Positions 1-8,795 of a stretch of 64,000 nucleotides of DNA are shown here, piece by piece; position 1 is the stretch's first letter, and each line of letters begins with the position of its first letter. This DNA is from Bacteroidota bacterium (lineage in GTDB: Bacteria; Bacteroidota; Ignavibacteria; Tepidaquicellales; Tepidaquicellaceae), in the NCBI GenBank assembly GCA_018266835.1, contig JAFDZP010000002.1:715302-779301 (forward strand), given 5' to 3'. Position numbers and translations under genes: made by a program. The notes below the pieces were generated by a model. It made no database searches. It was not told the origin of the DNA and worked only from the letters and a program-made list of their open reading frames with translations.

Positions 1-500
1 TTTTCCCCCAGCTGAATAATTCTTTTTTTATAAATTTCAGTGGCAGCAAAGTGAAGCGACGACATTTTTGTTATTGAGTGTCTGATACCTTCATCAAACG
101 CACCCTCAGTTGTTTCTCCACCTGCAATGTGTGCAATCGGAATATTCATTAAGTATGCACTTGTAGCAAGCGCCATCATTTCGTATCTATCTCCGAGAAT
201 AACAAGTAAATCGGGCTTTAATCTGTTAAAAACATCCGATGCCGATATCATTGCAAGTCCCATTGCTTTTACAATTGCAGTATCTGTATCTGCTGAAAGC
301 AGCATTTCAATTTTTTCAGTAACTTTGAATCCGTCTTTTTCAATTTCATTCACAGTCATTCCAAACTCAGGAGATAAGTGCATAGCAGTAGCAATAATCT
401 GCAGTTCAAGATTTTTATCTTTTTTAATAAGAGTCATTAACGGATTTAATAATCCGTACTCTGCTCTTGTACCCGTAGCTATGCAGATTTTGTTTTTCAC
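1..500 (-). CDS. neuC: UDP-N-acetylglucosamine 2-epimerase (hydrolysing), NeuC/LegG type, 3' end missing
   Basis: Reading the minus strand from a GTG at 500-498 gives 166 residues of a hydrolysing UDP-sugar 2-epimerase; the C-terminal half lies beyond position 1. Visible family motifs are the N-terminal TGTRAEYG (residues 9-16), GDRYE (103-107) and HIAGGE (124-129), followed by an IRHSITK segment (139-145). The GTG overlaps the TGA stop of neuB (GTGA), so translation is probably coupled. The family releases UDP and makes ManNAc or the diacetamido-trideoxy equivalent that NeuB/LegI condenses with phosphoenolpyruvate. Whether the substrate is UDP-GlcNAc (NeuC) or a bacillosamine derivative (LegG) cannot be read from sequence; the LegC-like gene nearby favours the latter. 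Confidence 0.88.
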   Translation of the reverse strand, partial: MKNKICIATGTRAEYGLLNPLMTLIKKDKNLELQIIATAMHLSPEFGMTVNEIEKDGFKVTEKIEMLLSADTDTAIVKAMGLAMISASDVFNRLKPDLLVILGDRYEMMALATSAYLMNIPIAHIAGGETTEGAFDEGIRHSITKMSSLHFAATEIYKKRIIQLGE

Positions 501-1501
501 AATTCTATAAATTCATCTTTAGAAAATTTTCTCTTCGCTTTTTTGCCAACAACTTCATTCCATCTCATAGGATTAATTCCGGAACCCGGTCTCTTCACAA
601 TCAAATTCTCATCAGTAAAAACTTCTCCCTCTTCTATATCATGCGCAGCTAAAATACTTTTGCGGGCTATTACTATATTTTTTTCTTCAGATGCTGCAAT
701 TTGTTTATCGCCGTCTCCCATTGCTAAATCAACATTACGGATGCATCGAACCATTTCTGCCAGCTCATAGGGTTCTAACGAAGCAAGATGGTCGGGACCT
801 TCCATAGTTTTATCTAGTGTAAAATGTTTTTCCACGACAGTTGCTCCAATAGCCGCTGCAGCAATTGAAACTTCAATCCCTTTTGTATGGTCAGAATATC
901 CGACATTAACATTAAATGTATCTTTCAATGTAAGCATAGCTTTTAAATTAACATCTTCAAGCGGTGTAGGATATTCAGTTGTGCAATGAAGCAGTGTGAT
1001 TTTTTCTTTATCAGTTCCTGATGCAACAATTAAATTCAAACACTCTTCAACATCATTTAGAGTAGACATGCCTGTTGAAATTATAACATTCATATTCTGT
1101 TCGCCGATTCTTTTCAGATATGGATAATTTGTAATTTCTCCGGAAGGAATTTTCATATAAGGCATATTAAAGCTAAGCAAAAGCTCTAAGGATTTCATAT
1201 CGAACGGAGTGGATAAAAACATAATATTGTTTTTTTCACAGTACTCTTTAAGCTCTTTGTATGCTTCCAGCGGTAAATGAATTTTTTTCGCCATCGCTAT
1301 CTGCGAACCTGCTTCACCTGTATTGGTAATCTGATATTCTGCCTTCGTTGCATATTCAGTCATAACAAGTTCAGGAACTGCTGTCTGAAATTTCACTGCA
1401 TCTGCCCCTGCTTTAACTGCTTCATTAATTAGTTTGTAAGCAAGCTTAATATTCCCGTTGTGATTTACTCCTGCCTCTGCTATTATAAAGGTTCTCTTCA
1501 T
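497..1501 (-). CDS. neuB: N-acetylneuraminate / nonulosonate synthase, NeuB family
   Basis: 334 residues, normal length for the family. Residues 9-16 (EAGVNHNG) start the TIM-barrel synthase domain, with ISTGMS further on. A C-terminal SAF (antifreeze-like) domain runs from about residue 275 to the end and contains KRPGSGI. The enzyme condenses PEP with a 6-carbon N-acyl amino sugar to give a 9-carbon nonulosonic acid in the cytoplasm. It lies between a HAD phosphatase gene (4-base overlap at its start) and neuC (overlap at its end). The sialic, legionaminic and pseudaminic synthases are all homologous, so the exact sugar is open; the neighbouring LegC-type aminotransferase suggests a legionaminic-type product. 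Confidence 0.92.
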   Translation of the reverse strand: MKRTFIIAEAGVNHNGNIKLAYKLINEAVKAGADAVKFQTAVPELVMTEYATKAEYQITNTGEAGSQIAMAKKIHLPLEAYKELKEYCEKNNIMFLSTPFDMKSLELLLSFNMPYMKIPSGEITNYPYLKRIGEQNMNVIISTGMSTLNDVEECLNLIVASGTDKEKITLLHCTTEYPTPLEDVNLKAMLTLKDTFNVNVGYSDHTKGIEVSIAAAAIGATVVEKHFTLDKTMEGPDHLASLEPYELAEMVRCIRNVDLAMGDGDKQIAASEEKNIVIARKSILAAHDIEEGEVFTDENLIVKRPGSGINPMRWNEVVGKKAKRKFSKDEFIEL

Positions 1502-2133
1502 TGTTCTGCTATATCAAGGATTTCGTATAATTTTTTGTACTCTGTATTAAATAAAAACTTGATCCCAAGTTTTTCACAAACTCCGTCTTTTTCAATCGAA
1601 TCACCTATATAAATCATTTCTTCCGGCTTTATGTTGAAATCATTCAGTACCGTTTCAAATATCTTTAAATCAGGCTTTCTCATCGGGGGATTGAACTCAT
1701 CAGAAATATAAATCTTATCGACTACAGATAAAAGATTCAAAACCTGAATTTTGTTTTTCTGGATTGTAACTCCTCCATTTGTAATCAGAATAATTTTGTA
1801 ACCTTTGTTTCTGATTTTTTGCAGAACAGGTTTTACCCACTCAAAAGTCTTCAGGGTAAAATCAGGCTTATGATTTCTGTAAAAAGGAAGAATCTTATCT
1901 TTTACAAAATCATCCCATGTATTTGGTAGTTCATATCCGCTGTTAACTACTGCCTTATCAAACAATCTGTCAAAATCTTTTACATCAAATAGCTTCTGCA
2001 TTTCTGCAAAAACTTTTTCTTTATCAAATCCGAATTTATATTCTACCGATTTTGCAATCGATTCAAAAAGAATTTTTTCATAATCCCATTGAGAATATAA
2101 AGTGTCATCTAAATCAAACCCTATAACTTTCAA
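1498..2133 (-). CDS. HAD-superfamily hydrolase, possible sugar-phosphate phosphatase
   Basis: 211 residues with all four HAD motifs: DLDDT (7-11), ITNG (117-120), RKP with the conserved Lys (152-154) and GDS followed by Asp183. The insertion between motif I and II is a helical cap, as in the C1-cap phosphatases that include N-acylneuraminate-9-phosphatase. The gene overlaps the ATP-grasp gene upstream and neuB downstream by 4 bases each, so it belongs to the nonulosonate block. A role in dephosphorylating a nonulosonate or hexosamine intermediate is an inference from context only. Confidence 0.8.
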   Translation of the reverse strand: MKVIGFDLDDTLYSQWDYEKILFESIAKSVEYKFGFDKEKVFAEMQKLFDVKDFDRLFDKAVVNSGYELPNTWDDFVKDKILPFYRNHKPDFTLKTFEWVKPVLQKIRNKGYKIILITNGGVTIQKNKIQVLNLLSVVDKIYISDEFNPPMRKPDLKIFETVLNDFNIKPEEMIYIGDSIEKDGVCEKLGIKFLFNTEYKKLYEILDIAEQ

Positions 2134-3116
2134 ATCAGATCCAGTAATTTATCAGTGTAAACTGCATTATCGTACCTTAAAACGTAAAAACCGGTTTTAT
2201 ATCTTATGCCGTTTATCTTTTCAAATGGAGTATTTTCAACATAATTTTTTATATGCTGAATCATATTTGCCCCTGCAGTATGTGATAAAGGATATCCGCC
2301 GCCGAATCGTGGATTTATTTCTCCGAGGTAAACCTTATCCTTTTCAATCATAACCTGTATATTTACCATTCCCTCAATTTTCAATTCACTTACAACTTTC
2401 TTGATCACATCTGCAACTTCGGGAATATTTACTGTCACTCCTTTTTCAACTTCTCCGCCTCTCGTACTGATTCTTTTTCTCTGACAATACTCTACTACAT
2501 TTCCCTGACCGTCACCATAAACATCAACTGTAATTTCTTCAGAAAAATTTATATACTGCTGAACAATATATGAATCCGAATCTAATTTTTTAGTATCAGC
2601 TATGGATTTTACCTCATCAGGCGAAGCAAAATAAATTCCTTTAGAAGCAGAACCTGCCGAAGGCTTAAGAATTAATTTTTCGTGATTAGTGTCAGCAGCT
2701 TTTAAAAGATAATCTTTCAACAGCCATGTTTCGGGCTGTAATATATCTGTGTCTCTGAATCTTAAAAAGGTTTGATACTTATCGTTGGATAACTTAACAA
2801 CTTCGTAGTCAGGTACACAGACATGAACTCCAATCTCATTAAATTTTTTCTTGTGTTTTGCAAACAATGGAAGCTCGGGATCAATTAACGGAAGTACAAT
2901 CTGAGGCTTCTCTTTTTTACAAATTTCTAAAACATCATCTAAATATTTTTCATCTATTTTAAGCGGCACTTCATGAACTCTATCCAGAATATAGGCTGCC
3001 GGAGAAGTTTTAAATGCATCTGCGCCGATGAATTCATAACCTGAAAATTCTTTTTTAAAAAAACTTATCAGTTCAAATCTTCTTCCGGGAGATGTAAATA
3101 AAATTTTCTTTGTCAA
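2130..3116 (-). CDS. ATP-grasp protein, carbamoyl-phosphate-synthase-large-chain-like
   Basis: 328 residues. An N-terminal pre-ATP-grasp fold (starts KILFTSPGRR) is followed by an ATP-grasp domain with KLILKPSAGSASKG around residue 150 and the metal/ATP-binding GEINPRFGGGYP around residue 265. Such enzymes ligate a carboxylate to an amine or thiol with ATP. It sits directly between the amidotransferase (8 bases upstream) and the HAD hydrolase (overlapping), so it likely acts on the nonulosonate or on an amino-acid decoration of the glycan. The substrates cannot be named from sequence. Confidence 0.75.
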   Translation of the reverse strand: MTKKILFTSPGRRFELISFFKKEFSGYEFIGADAFKTSPAAYILDRVHEVPLKIDEKYLDDVLEICKKEKPQIVLPLIDPELPLFAKHKKKFNEIGVHVCVPDYEVVKLSNDKYQTFLRFRDTDILQPETWLLKDYLLKAADTNHEKLILKPSAGSASKGIYFASPDEVKSIADTKKLDSDSYIVQQYINFSEEITVDVYGDGQGNVVEYCQRKRISTRGGEVEKGVTVNIPEVADVIKKVVSELKIEGMVNIQVMIEKDKVYLGEINPRFGGGYPLSHTAGANMIQHIKNYVENTPFEKINGIRYKTGFYVLRYDNAVYTDKLLDLI

Positions 3117-3123
3117 AACTTTA

Positions 3124-4353
3124 TTAATCGTCTAAACCTGTTTTGTTAACAGTGTGTCTTAGTTTCCAGTTACCGTCAGAATCTTTTCCCCATAAATGCG
3201 GTGAGCGGAATTTATCTGCAAGTTCAAAAAATCTTTCTTCAGTCATTCCAATATGCTCCATAATTTCTTTGAAATATCTGTCCGGGAACTCACCGTCAAA
3301 TTTTCTTACCAGAGCAAGACCTTCTTCTCTTGTTAGATGCTTGTTTCTGATTTCCTGCGATGCATCATAGGTAGTTCTGCCTATTCCGAATTTAATAAAC
3401 GTTGTATAATAATGTAAATCGTCAATCTTATCATCTATGCTGTTATATTTTGAATATGTTCCTTGTGTTCTGAAAGGGCGCGCTTTAAATCCTGTATGCT
3501 CTACTGCATGATAATAAACTTCCTGTGGCACCCATTTCAGATAGTATCCAAGATAATGAACTTCTATTTTTGATTTTTCAAGCTGGTCATGATCTGCCGG
3601 TAAAAACGTCATAAGGTCTGCAAGCTTCACATCATATTTTTCCATTAACTCTTCAATCGATACTCCTGCAAGATACATATCTTTTAAATGAGTCATGCTG
3701 AAGTAAGATTTATCTCTTAAAGATGTTGCATCGTCGGCAATAGGGTTTCCGTACTCAGCTTCATTCTCACCGTAAAAAATAAGAGGTATATCATAATTGA
3801 TTGCAATTTTAGGTGCGAGATTTTTTTGTCCTAATATAAACGTCTGAAAAGGATGGAATAAATTTTCTATTGATAACCTTGTAAGCAGTTTCATAATCCT
3901 TCCGTTCTGCTTGAACATAAGATTATCAAAACCGCCAACCTCTACCCAATTTTTCCAGTTCTGATATCCGTAATCTGTATATAAAATCGGAGGCCATGTT
4001 ATAGTTAAAGGATTCATTCCGTATTTATACTTTAGCATCCATGATTGATACGCACTGTCTTTTCCTCCGCTGCCGGGAACAATACAATCATACTTTCCGT
4101 CATTTCTTCTGTGCTTATCAAGAAGCTTTAATAATTCCTGTTCTCTTTTTTCCCAATCTATAGTTTCCTTACCTTCATTAACTTTGCAAGCATCGCATAT
4201 TCCGTCTTCGCCAATATTCAAAGTTGTTTTCTTACTTTGTATTGTGTGCTTAAATTCAGGAGTTGAAGCCGGACGCTGATTTGACATAACGCACTTCTTA
4301 CAGAACTTCACTTCTTCAGGTAATCCATAATAAGCTTCTAATTTCTTACTCAT
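3124..4353 (-). CDS. N-acetyl sugar amidotransferase, WbpG/PseA-like
   Basis: 409 residues. The N-terminal part has two CxxC pairs (C18/C21 and C53/C56) suited to zinc. The PP-loop ATP pyrophosphatase motif SGGKDS is at 95-100. This is the architecture of WbpG, PseA and related enzymes, which adenylate a sugar acetamido group and exchange it for an acetamidino group using ammonia. The ammonia comes from a HisH-type glutaminase with HisF as partner, and exactly those two genes follow here (4365-5045 and 5042-5893). The trio therefore probably makes an acetamidino sugar, either on the nonulosonate (as in Pse5Ac7Am) or on the diacetamido-uronic acid made by the Wbp-type genes of the same operon. 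Confidence 0.85.
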   Translation of the reverse strand: MSKKLEAYYGLPEEVKFCKKCVMSNQRPASTPEFKHTIQSKKTTLNIGEDGICDACKVNEGKETIDWEKREQELLKLLDKHRRNDGKYDCIVPGSGGKDSAYQSWMLKYKYGMNPLTITWPPILYTDYGYQNWKNWVEVGGFDNLMFKQNGRIMKLLTRLSIENLFHPFQTFILGQKNLAPKIAINYDIPLIFYGENEAEYGNPIADDATSLRDKSYFSMTHLKDMYLAGVSIEELMEKYDVKLADLMTFLPADHDQLEKSKIEVHYLGYYLKWVPQEVYYHAVEHTGFKARPFRTQGTYSKYNSIDDKIDDLHYYTTFIKFGIGRTTYDASQEIRNKHLTREEGLALVRKFDGEFPDRYFKEIMEHIGMTEERFFELADKFRSPHLWGKDSDGNWKLRHTVNKTGLDD

Positions 4354-4364
4354 TAAATTATAAT

Positions 4365-5045
4365 TTAAATTTTTTCTTTATGATTCTTAATTTCAGAACT
4401 CCAGTTCTGATAAATTTTTATTCCTTCCGTTCCGCTTTTTTCAGGATGAAACTGAAACGCGGTGATGTTTCCTTTTTTCACTCCGGAGCAATATTCAATT
4501 CCTTCGTAATTAGTCAGTGTCAGAATATCCTTTTCATTTTTTGGTTTCACGTAATAGGAATGAACAAAATACATAAACTCTTTTGATGAAGTGTCTTTCA
4601 GAATAGAATCACTCCAATGATTTTCATTTTTAGGTTCATATATGTGGTTCCATCCAATCTGAGGAACCTTCATAGTTTTTCCATCAGAAGTTGTATTTGG
4701 AAACTTTACAACATTTCCTTCAACTAAATCTAATCCTTTATAATATCCAAACTCTTCGCTTTCCGTAAATAATAACTGTAATCCTAGACATATACCAAGG
4801 AATGGTTTTCCTGACGAAACAAAATCTTTTATTGGTGAAACTAAATCGAGCCTGTTTAAATTATCCATACAATTACCAAAGGCACCGACACCGGGTAATA
4901 TTGCAGCATCGGAATTCATTATAACATTTTTATCTTTTGTAATAATTGAATTCAAACCAACATACTTGCATGCATGGTCAACACTGAACATGTTCCCCAT
5001 TTCATAATCTATAATTGCTACCTGAAATTTTTTATCTTCACTCAT
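4365..5045 (-). CDS. Glutamine amidotransferase, HisH2-like
   Basis: 226 residues, a class I glutaminase. The nucleophile Cys86 lies in FLGICLGLQ; the other two triad members are His200 and Glu202 in FHPEKSG. It is homologous to the HisH subunit of imidazole glycerol phosphate synthase, but no other histidine genes are present and it lies between a WbpG-like and a HisF-like gene. As in the WbpG/HisH2/HisF2 systems, its likely job is to release ammonia from glutamine for sugar amidination. It overlaps the HisF-like gene by 4 bases. Acting also in histidine synthesis cannot be excluded. Confidence 0.85.
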   Translation of the reverse strand: MSEDKKFQVAIIDYEMGNMFSVDHACKYVGLNSIITKDKNVIMNSDAAILPGVGAFGNCMDNLNRLDLVSPIKDFVSSGKPFLGICLGLQLLFTESEEFGYYKGLDLVEGNVVKFPNTTSDGKTMKVPQIGWNHIYEPKNENHWSDSILKDTSSKEFMYFVHSYYVKPKNEKDILTLTNYEGIEYCSGVKKGNITAFQFHPEKSGTEGIKIYQNWSSEIKNHKEKI

Positions 5046-5893
5046 TGTGTGTACCTGCAGTCTATTCCGTTATCACTTAGATATTTTTTTATATCCTGAA
5101 TTTCTGCTTTGTCAATTTTTCCGAATGTCTTACCGCTGTTTATAAATGTTACATTTCCTTCGGCGGAAAATTCATTAACTGATTTATTTTTGGCAGCATA
5201 ATTATAATGAAGCATTGATGCAACTGAAACTGCATCTGCATGTCCTTCTTGAATTACTTCTTTGAAATGTTCTAATTTCCCGGGACCGCCGTGAGCAATC
5301 ACAGGGATTTTCACATTATCAGAAATTTTTCTGGTTAGCTCCACATCAAATCCTTCGCCCGTACCTTCTTTGTCGACAGATGTAACTATCAATTCGCCCG
5401 CACCAAGTTCTTCTGCTCGCTGCGCCCATTCAAACGCATCAACCCCTGTGTATTCACGTGCGTTATCAGTGTAGCACAAATATTTTCCGTCGTTCTGTTT
5501 TATTGCTTCTATTGCAATAACAATTGTAGAAGAACCGAACGCTTCGGATGCCTGCTTTATTATTTCAGGATTTTTTATTGCAGCTGTATTCAACGAAACT
5601 TTATCTGCGCCGTATCTTAATACTTCAGTTATATCTTCTATGGTTCTTAATCCGCCGCCGACTGTTAAAGGAATAAATATTTCCTTCGCTGTTCTTGTAA
5701 TAATATCTTTCAGGCTATTCCTGTCATACAAACTTGCAACAACATCCATATACAATAATTCATCTGCGCCGCTTTCGTTATAATATGATGCAAAATCTTC
5801 AGGTTTACCCATAACTCGCAAACCTTCAAGGTGAATTCCTTTTACTAAGTTCGGACCTTTTATATCAAGTCTTGCTATTATTCTATGGTTCAC
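5042..5893 (-). CDS. HisF2-like cyclase-subunit homologue
   Basis: 283 residues, a (beta/alpha)8 barrel related to HisF but about 30 residues longer at the C-terminus than usual HisF. The first catalytic aspartate is present (Asp10 in ARLDIK). The second catalytic position, normally Asp in the motif AID, reads AIE here (Glu129). That change, together with the neighbouring WbpG-like and HisH-like genes, argues for a role as an ammonia-channelling partner in sugar amidination and not as a histidine-pathway cyclase. The Glu substitution is seen directly; its functional meaning is inference. Confidence 0.83.
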   Translation of the reverse strand: MNHRIIARLDIKGPNLVKGIHLEGLRVMGKPEDFASYYNESGADELLYMDVVASLYDRNSLKDIITRTAKEIFIPLTVGGGLRTIEDITEVLRYGADKVSLNTAAIKNPEIIKQASEAFGSSTIVIAIEAIKQNDGKYLCYTDNAREYTGVDAFEWAQRAEELGAGELIVTSVDKEGTGEGFDVELTRKISDNVKIPVIAHGGPGKLEHFKEVIQEGHADAVSVASMLHYNYAAKNKSVNEFSAEGNVTFINSGKTFGKIDKAEIQDIKKYLSDNGIDCRYTQ

Positions 5894-5899
5894 TTAAGG

Positions 5900-6604
5900 C
5901 TAAACTAATTTTTGTTTATAATATAACTCGGCAATTTTCAAATCTACAGGTTCATCAATATCAACGGAAGAATAGTAAGGCATGATGTAACTTAAAGTCT
6001 TAGGAGTCTGAAAGGTTTTATATTTCTCAAAATTTTTTATATCAATTAAATATATAGCGCCGTTTATAAAGTATGTAATAGGTATATCCTGTCTTCTTTT
6101 CTCACTCTTCACATCAAATAGATTTTCAATAAATCCCTTTTGATTAATCTTTCTGGATAAATATGGACTTTTAATGTTTTCTGTTACAGATATTAATGAA
6201 AGAGCTTCCTTGTTTGCTACAAACTTTTTGATTGAATTATCAATCTGTTCTGATTTTCTGAATGGTGATGTGGGCTGCAGAAGTAGCAAAGTATTATAAT
6301 CATTGCCGCTCTTTTTCAGATAATCTATAAAATGCAGAATTACATCTGTGCTTGTAGCTTTATCTGATGCTAAATTTTTGGGTCTTTTAAAAGGGACTTC
6401 AACAGGAAATTTCTTGACTGAATTTATTATCTCGTCTGAATCTGTTGATAAGAAAATTTTATCAATATATTTTGATTTCAGCGCGCTCTCAACCGTCCAG
6501 TGTATTAATGGCTTTCCGCAGAAATTTATAATATTCTTTCTCGGAATACCTTTTGAGCCTCCGCGGGCAGTTATTAACGCAGCTATTTTTTTGTTTTTGT
6601 ACAG
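5900..6604 (-). CDS. neuA: CMP-nonulosonate cytidylyltransferase (NeuA family) without a standard start codon
   Basis: The minus strand is open from an in-frame TAG just above 6604 down to 5900 and encodes a full-length (about 234 residue) acylneuraminate cytidylyltransferase. The nucleotide-binding ARGGSKGIPRKN lies near residues 13-24 and LLQPTSPFR about residue 107. No ATG, GTG or TTG lies upstream of the ARGGS motif in frame. The best-placed codon is CTG at 6604-6602, giving M-Y-K-N-K-K-I-A-A-L. The first standard-type codon is TTG at 6289, which would remove the active-site loop. The product would activate the nonulosonate as its CMP ester. An unusual start, or a sequencing or genuine frameshift near the 5' end, are the alternatives. 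Confidence 0.78.
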   Translation of the reverse strand: MYKNKKIAALITARGGSKGIPRKNIINFCGKPLIHWTVESALKSKYIDKIFLSTDSDEIINSVKKFPVEVPFKRPKNLASDKATSTDVILHFIDYLKKSGNDYNTLLLLQPTSPFRKSEQIDNSIKKFVANKEALSLISVTENIKSPYLSRKINQKGFIENLFDVKSEKRRQDIPITYFINGAIYLIDIKNFEKYKTFQTPKTLSYIMPYYSSVDIDEPVDLKIAELYYKQKLV

Positions 6605-6635
6605 AGAGTACGGAAATGAATTCTATGAAGATGAA

Positions 6636-7790
6636 CTATTTATTCTTTAGTGCTTGTATTACTGTATCGATGTTTTCGTCAGTCAGATTTACGCTGCAAG
6701 GGATATTAAGAGTTTCTTCCAGCATTTTGTAAGCATGTTCTATTTTATAAGAATAATTATTCTTGTAAGGTTTTTGTTCGTGATTTAAGAACCAAACGGG
6801 ACGTGTCTGAATTTTCTGTTGCCCTAATTTTTCCATCAATTGTTCTCTGTCCATTCCATATACATTTTTGTCAATTCGCATTGCGTACATCCACAAATTA
6901 TTATCAGCATGCGAAGGTGTGCAGTTAATTTTTAATCCTTCAATTTTGTCAATTTCGGATTTATACTTATTATAGTTTTTCTTTTTTATTTTTAAATATT
7001 CGGGAAGAACTTCCATCTGAGCAACTCCGATTGCAGCCAATACATTTGGTAATCTGTAATTATATCCTACTTCATGATGTACATACCTTACTTCATCATC
7101 TTTTGCCTGAGTTGTAAGATATTTCGCTTTCTCAGCTTTCTGTGAATCATTAGTAACTATCATTCCACCGCCGCCCGTTGTAATAATCTTATTTCCGTTG
7201 AAAGAAAAACAGCCCATTTCACCGATGGTTCCTGTGAATTTATTTTTATTCTTTCCTTCTAAGTAATATGTCCCTAAACTTTCGGTTGCATCTTCGATAA
7301 CTGCAATATTTCTTTCTTTGCATAACAAAACCAATTCATCCAGCATAATTGCGCTTCCGAAAACATGGACGGGAATAATTGCAGAAATTCTTTTACCTGA
7401 AATATTATTGTATGTGTATCCGTTTTTATAGCTTGTCTGAGTTTTTATAAATTCAATTGTCTTCTCAATATCAATGTTGTAGAAATCATCACTGTCCATA
7501 AAAACCGGCTCGGCAAAAGCATACCTCACTGCATTTATGGGAGCTATGAAAGTTAATGTCGGCACAATTACTTCATCTCCCGGTTCAACACCACAAAGTA
7601 AGAGTGAAATGTGAATCGCTTCAGTACCGTTAACACATGCTATTGCAAATTCTGATTTCGTGAAGTCCCTTACCGTCTCTTCAAAAAGATTTACATATTT
7701 TCCTGCTGTTGAAACCCATTCGGTATCAAGACATTCTTTTACGTACTTCCATTCATTGCCTTTAATGGAAGGAACTGATAATGGTATCAT
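6636..7790 (-). CDS. LegC-family PLP aminotransferase (DegT/DnrJ/EryC1)
   Basis: 384 residues, fold type I aminotransferase of the sugar-nucleotide group. The N-terminus IPLSVPSIKGNEWKYVKECL is typical of LegC-type enzymes. IEDATE (165-170) binds the PLP ring nitrogen, and the Schiff-base lysine is Lys201 in FNGNKIITTGGGG. LegC aminates UDP-4-keto-6-deoxy-GlcNAc on the way to UDP-N,N'-diacetylbacillosamine and legionaminic acid. The matching 4,6-dehydratase and N-acetyltransferase are not visible here and may lie past position 1 or elsewhere. It is immediately upstream of the neuA-like gene. Confidence 0.85.
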   Translation of the reverse strand: MIPLSVPSIKGNEWKYVKECLDTEWVSTAGKYVNLFEETVRDFTKSEFAIACVNGTEAIHISLLLCGVEPGDEVIVPTLTFIAPINAVRYAFAEPVFMDSDDFYNIDIEKTIEFIKTQTSYKNGYTYNNISGKRISAIIPVHVFGSAIMLDELVLLCKERNIAVIEDATESLGTYYLEGKNKNKFTGTIGEMGCFSFNGNKIITTGGGGMIVTNDSQKAEKAKYLTTQAKDDEVRYVHHEVGYNYRLPNVLAAIGVAQMEVLPEYLKIKKKNYNKYKSEIDKIEGLKINCTPSHADNNLWMYAMRIDKNVYGMDREQLMEKLGQQKIQTRPVWFLNHEQKPYKNNYSYKIEHAYKMLEETLNIPCSVNLTDENIDTVIQALKNK

Positions 7791-7823
7791 TAATAGATTA
7801 GATTGATTGAGTTAATTTGTGTA

Positions 7824-8795
7824 TCAGGTGTTCTGGTAAGCTTTTGAATACGGGTCTGCTAAAACTTTATTTTTTATTATAGAATTAACTTCTATGACTC
7901 CGTCTTTAAGGTGTTTTGTTATTTGAAATCCGAGTGTATTTTTTATCTTTGAAAAATCCACTCTGTAGTCTCTAGGGTCTTCATCTTTCTGAACGTATTT
8001 TACAATTGTTTCAGGAATAACATTTATTATTTCATCGGCAATCATTTTCTTCTGATAGTTTTCATCTGTATCGCCTACTCCGAAAACATTCTGATTTACA
8101 AGTGAAGCATCACTTTCAATTACGAGTATCACTGCTCTTGCAAGATCTTCAACATGGCAGTACGGTCTCCAGAATTGTTCTCCGAAAATTACTAACTCTT
8201 TTCCTGATGCAGCATCGCGTGTAAATTCATTCACTGTCAAATCAAATCTCATTCTTGTTGATAATCCGTAAACAGTAGCAAACCTTAACGCCGTTGCCAC
8301 GAATCCGTCACGCAATTTAGATTCAAGAAGATATTTTTCAAATTTCACTTTCAATTCAGCATACAATGAAACAGGATTCAATGCTGACTCTTCAGTTACA
8401 AAACTGTCACCTTCCATCTTTCCGTAATTACTGCAAGTCGACGCAAAAACAAATCTTTTAACATTGCTGAGAGTATTGCATTTATCAAACAGAAGCTTTG
8501 AACCTTCCCAGTTAATAGAGCGTGCCTCATCTGCATACTTAGAGCATGCAGGATCACCCACGATTGCAGCTAAATGAGCTACAGCATCTGCTTCTTTTAA
8601 TACTTCATCAAGTATTTTCTCATCACGTATATCGCCGTGAACAAAATTGAATTTTTTATTATTATAGAATGAAAGCATGGAGTCTCCTCCAAAGCTTAAA
8701 TTGTCAAGCCCAATTACGTCATACCCCTTATCTAATAAGAGTCTTGTTAGTGTAGAACCTATGTATCCGGCGCAGCCGGTAACTAATATTTTCAT
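7824..8795 (-). CDS. NAD-dependent sugar epimerase/dehydratase (extended SDR)
   Basis: 323 residues with a Rossmann GCAGYIGS loop (7-14), DxD-type NAD ribose contact at Asp31, a serine/threonine-rich STCSNYG segment (119-125) and the catalytic YAELK pair Tyr145/Lys149. It starts one base after the stop frame of the Wzc-like gene and is followed by the LegC-like gene. It resembles sugar-nucleotide epimerase/reductases of O-antigen clusters more than 4,6-dehydratases, but the substrate cannot be assigned. Confidence 0.82.
   Translation of the reverse strand: MKILVTGCAGYIGSTLTRLLLDKGYDVIGLDNLSFGGDSMLSFYNNKKFNFVHGDIRDEKILDEVLKEADAVAHLAAIVGDPACSKYADEARSINWEGSKLLFDKCNTLSNVKRFVFASTCSNYGKMEGDSFVTEESALNPVSLYAELKVKFEKYLLESKLRDGFVATALRFATVYGLSTRMRFDLTVNEFTRDAASGKELVIFGEQFWRPYCHVEDLARAVILVIESDASLVNQNVFGVGDTDENYQKKMIADEIINVIPETIVKYVQKDEDPRDYRVDFSKIKNTLGFQITKHLKDGVIEVNSIIKNKVLADPYSKAYQNT

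Noticed and set aside
4365..5893. Histidine biosynthesis operon (hisH, hisF)
   Set aside because: No other his gene is present, the pair is inside a glycan operon beside a WbpG-like amidotransferase, and the HisF homologue has an altered catalytic position.
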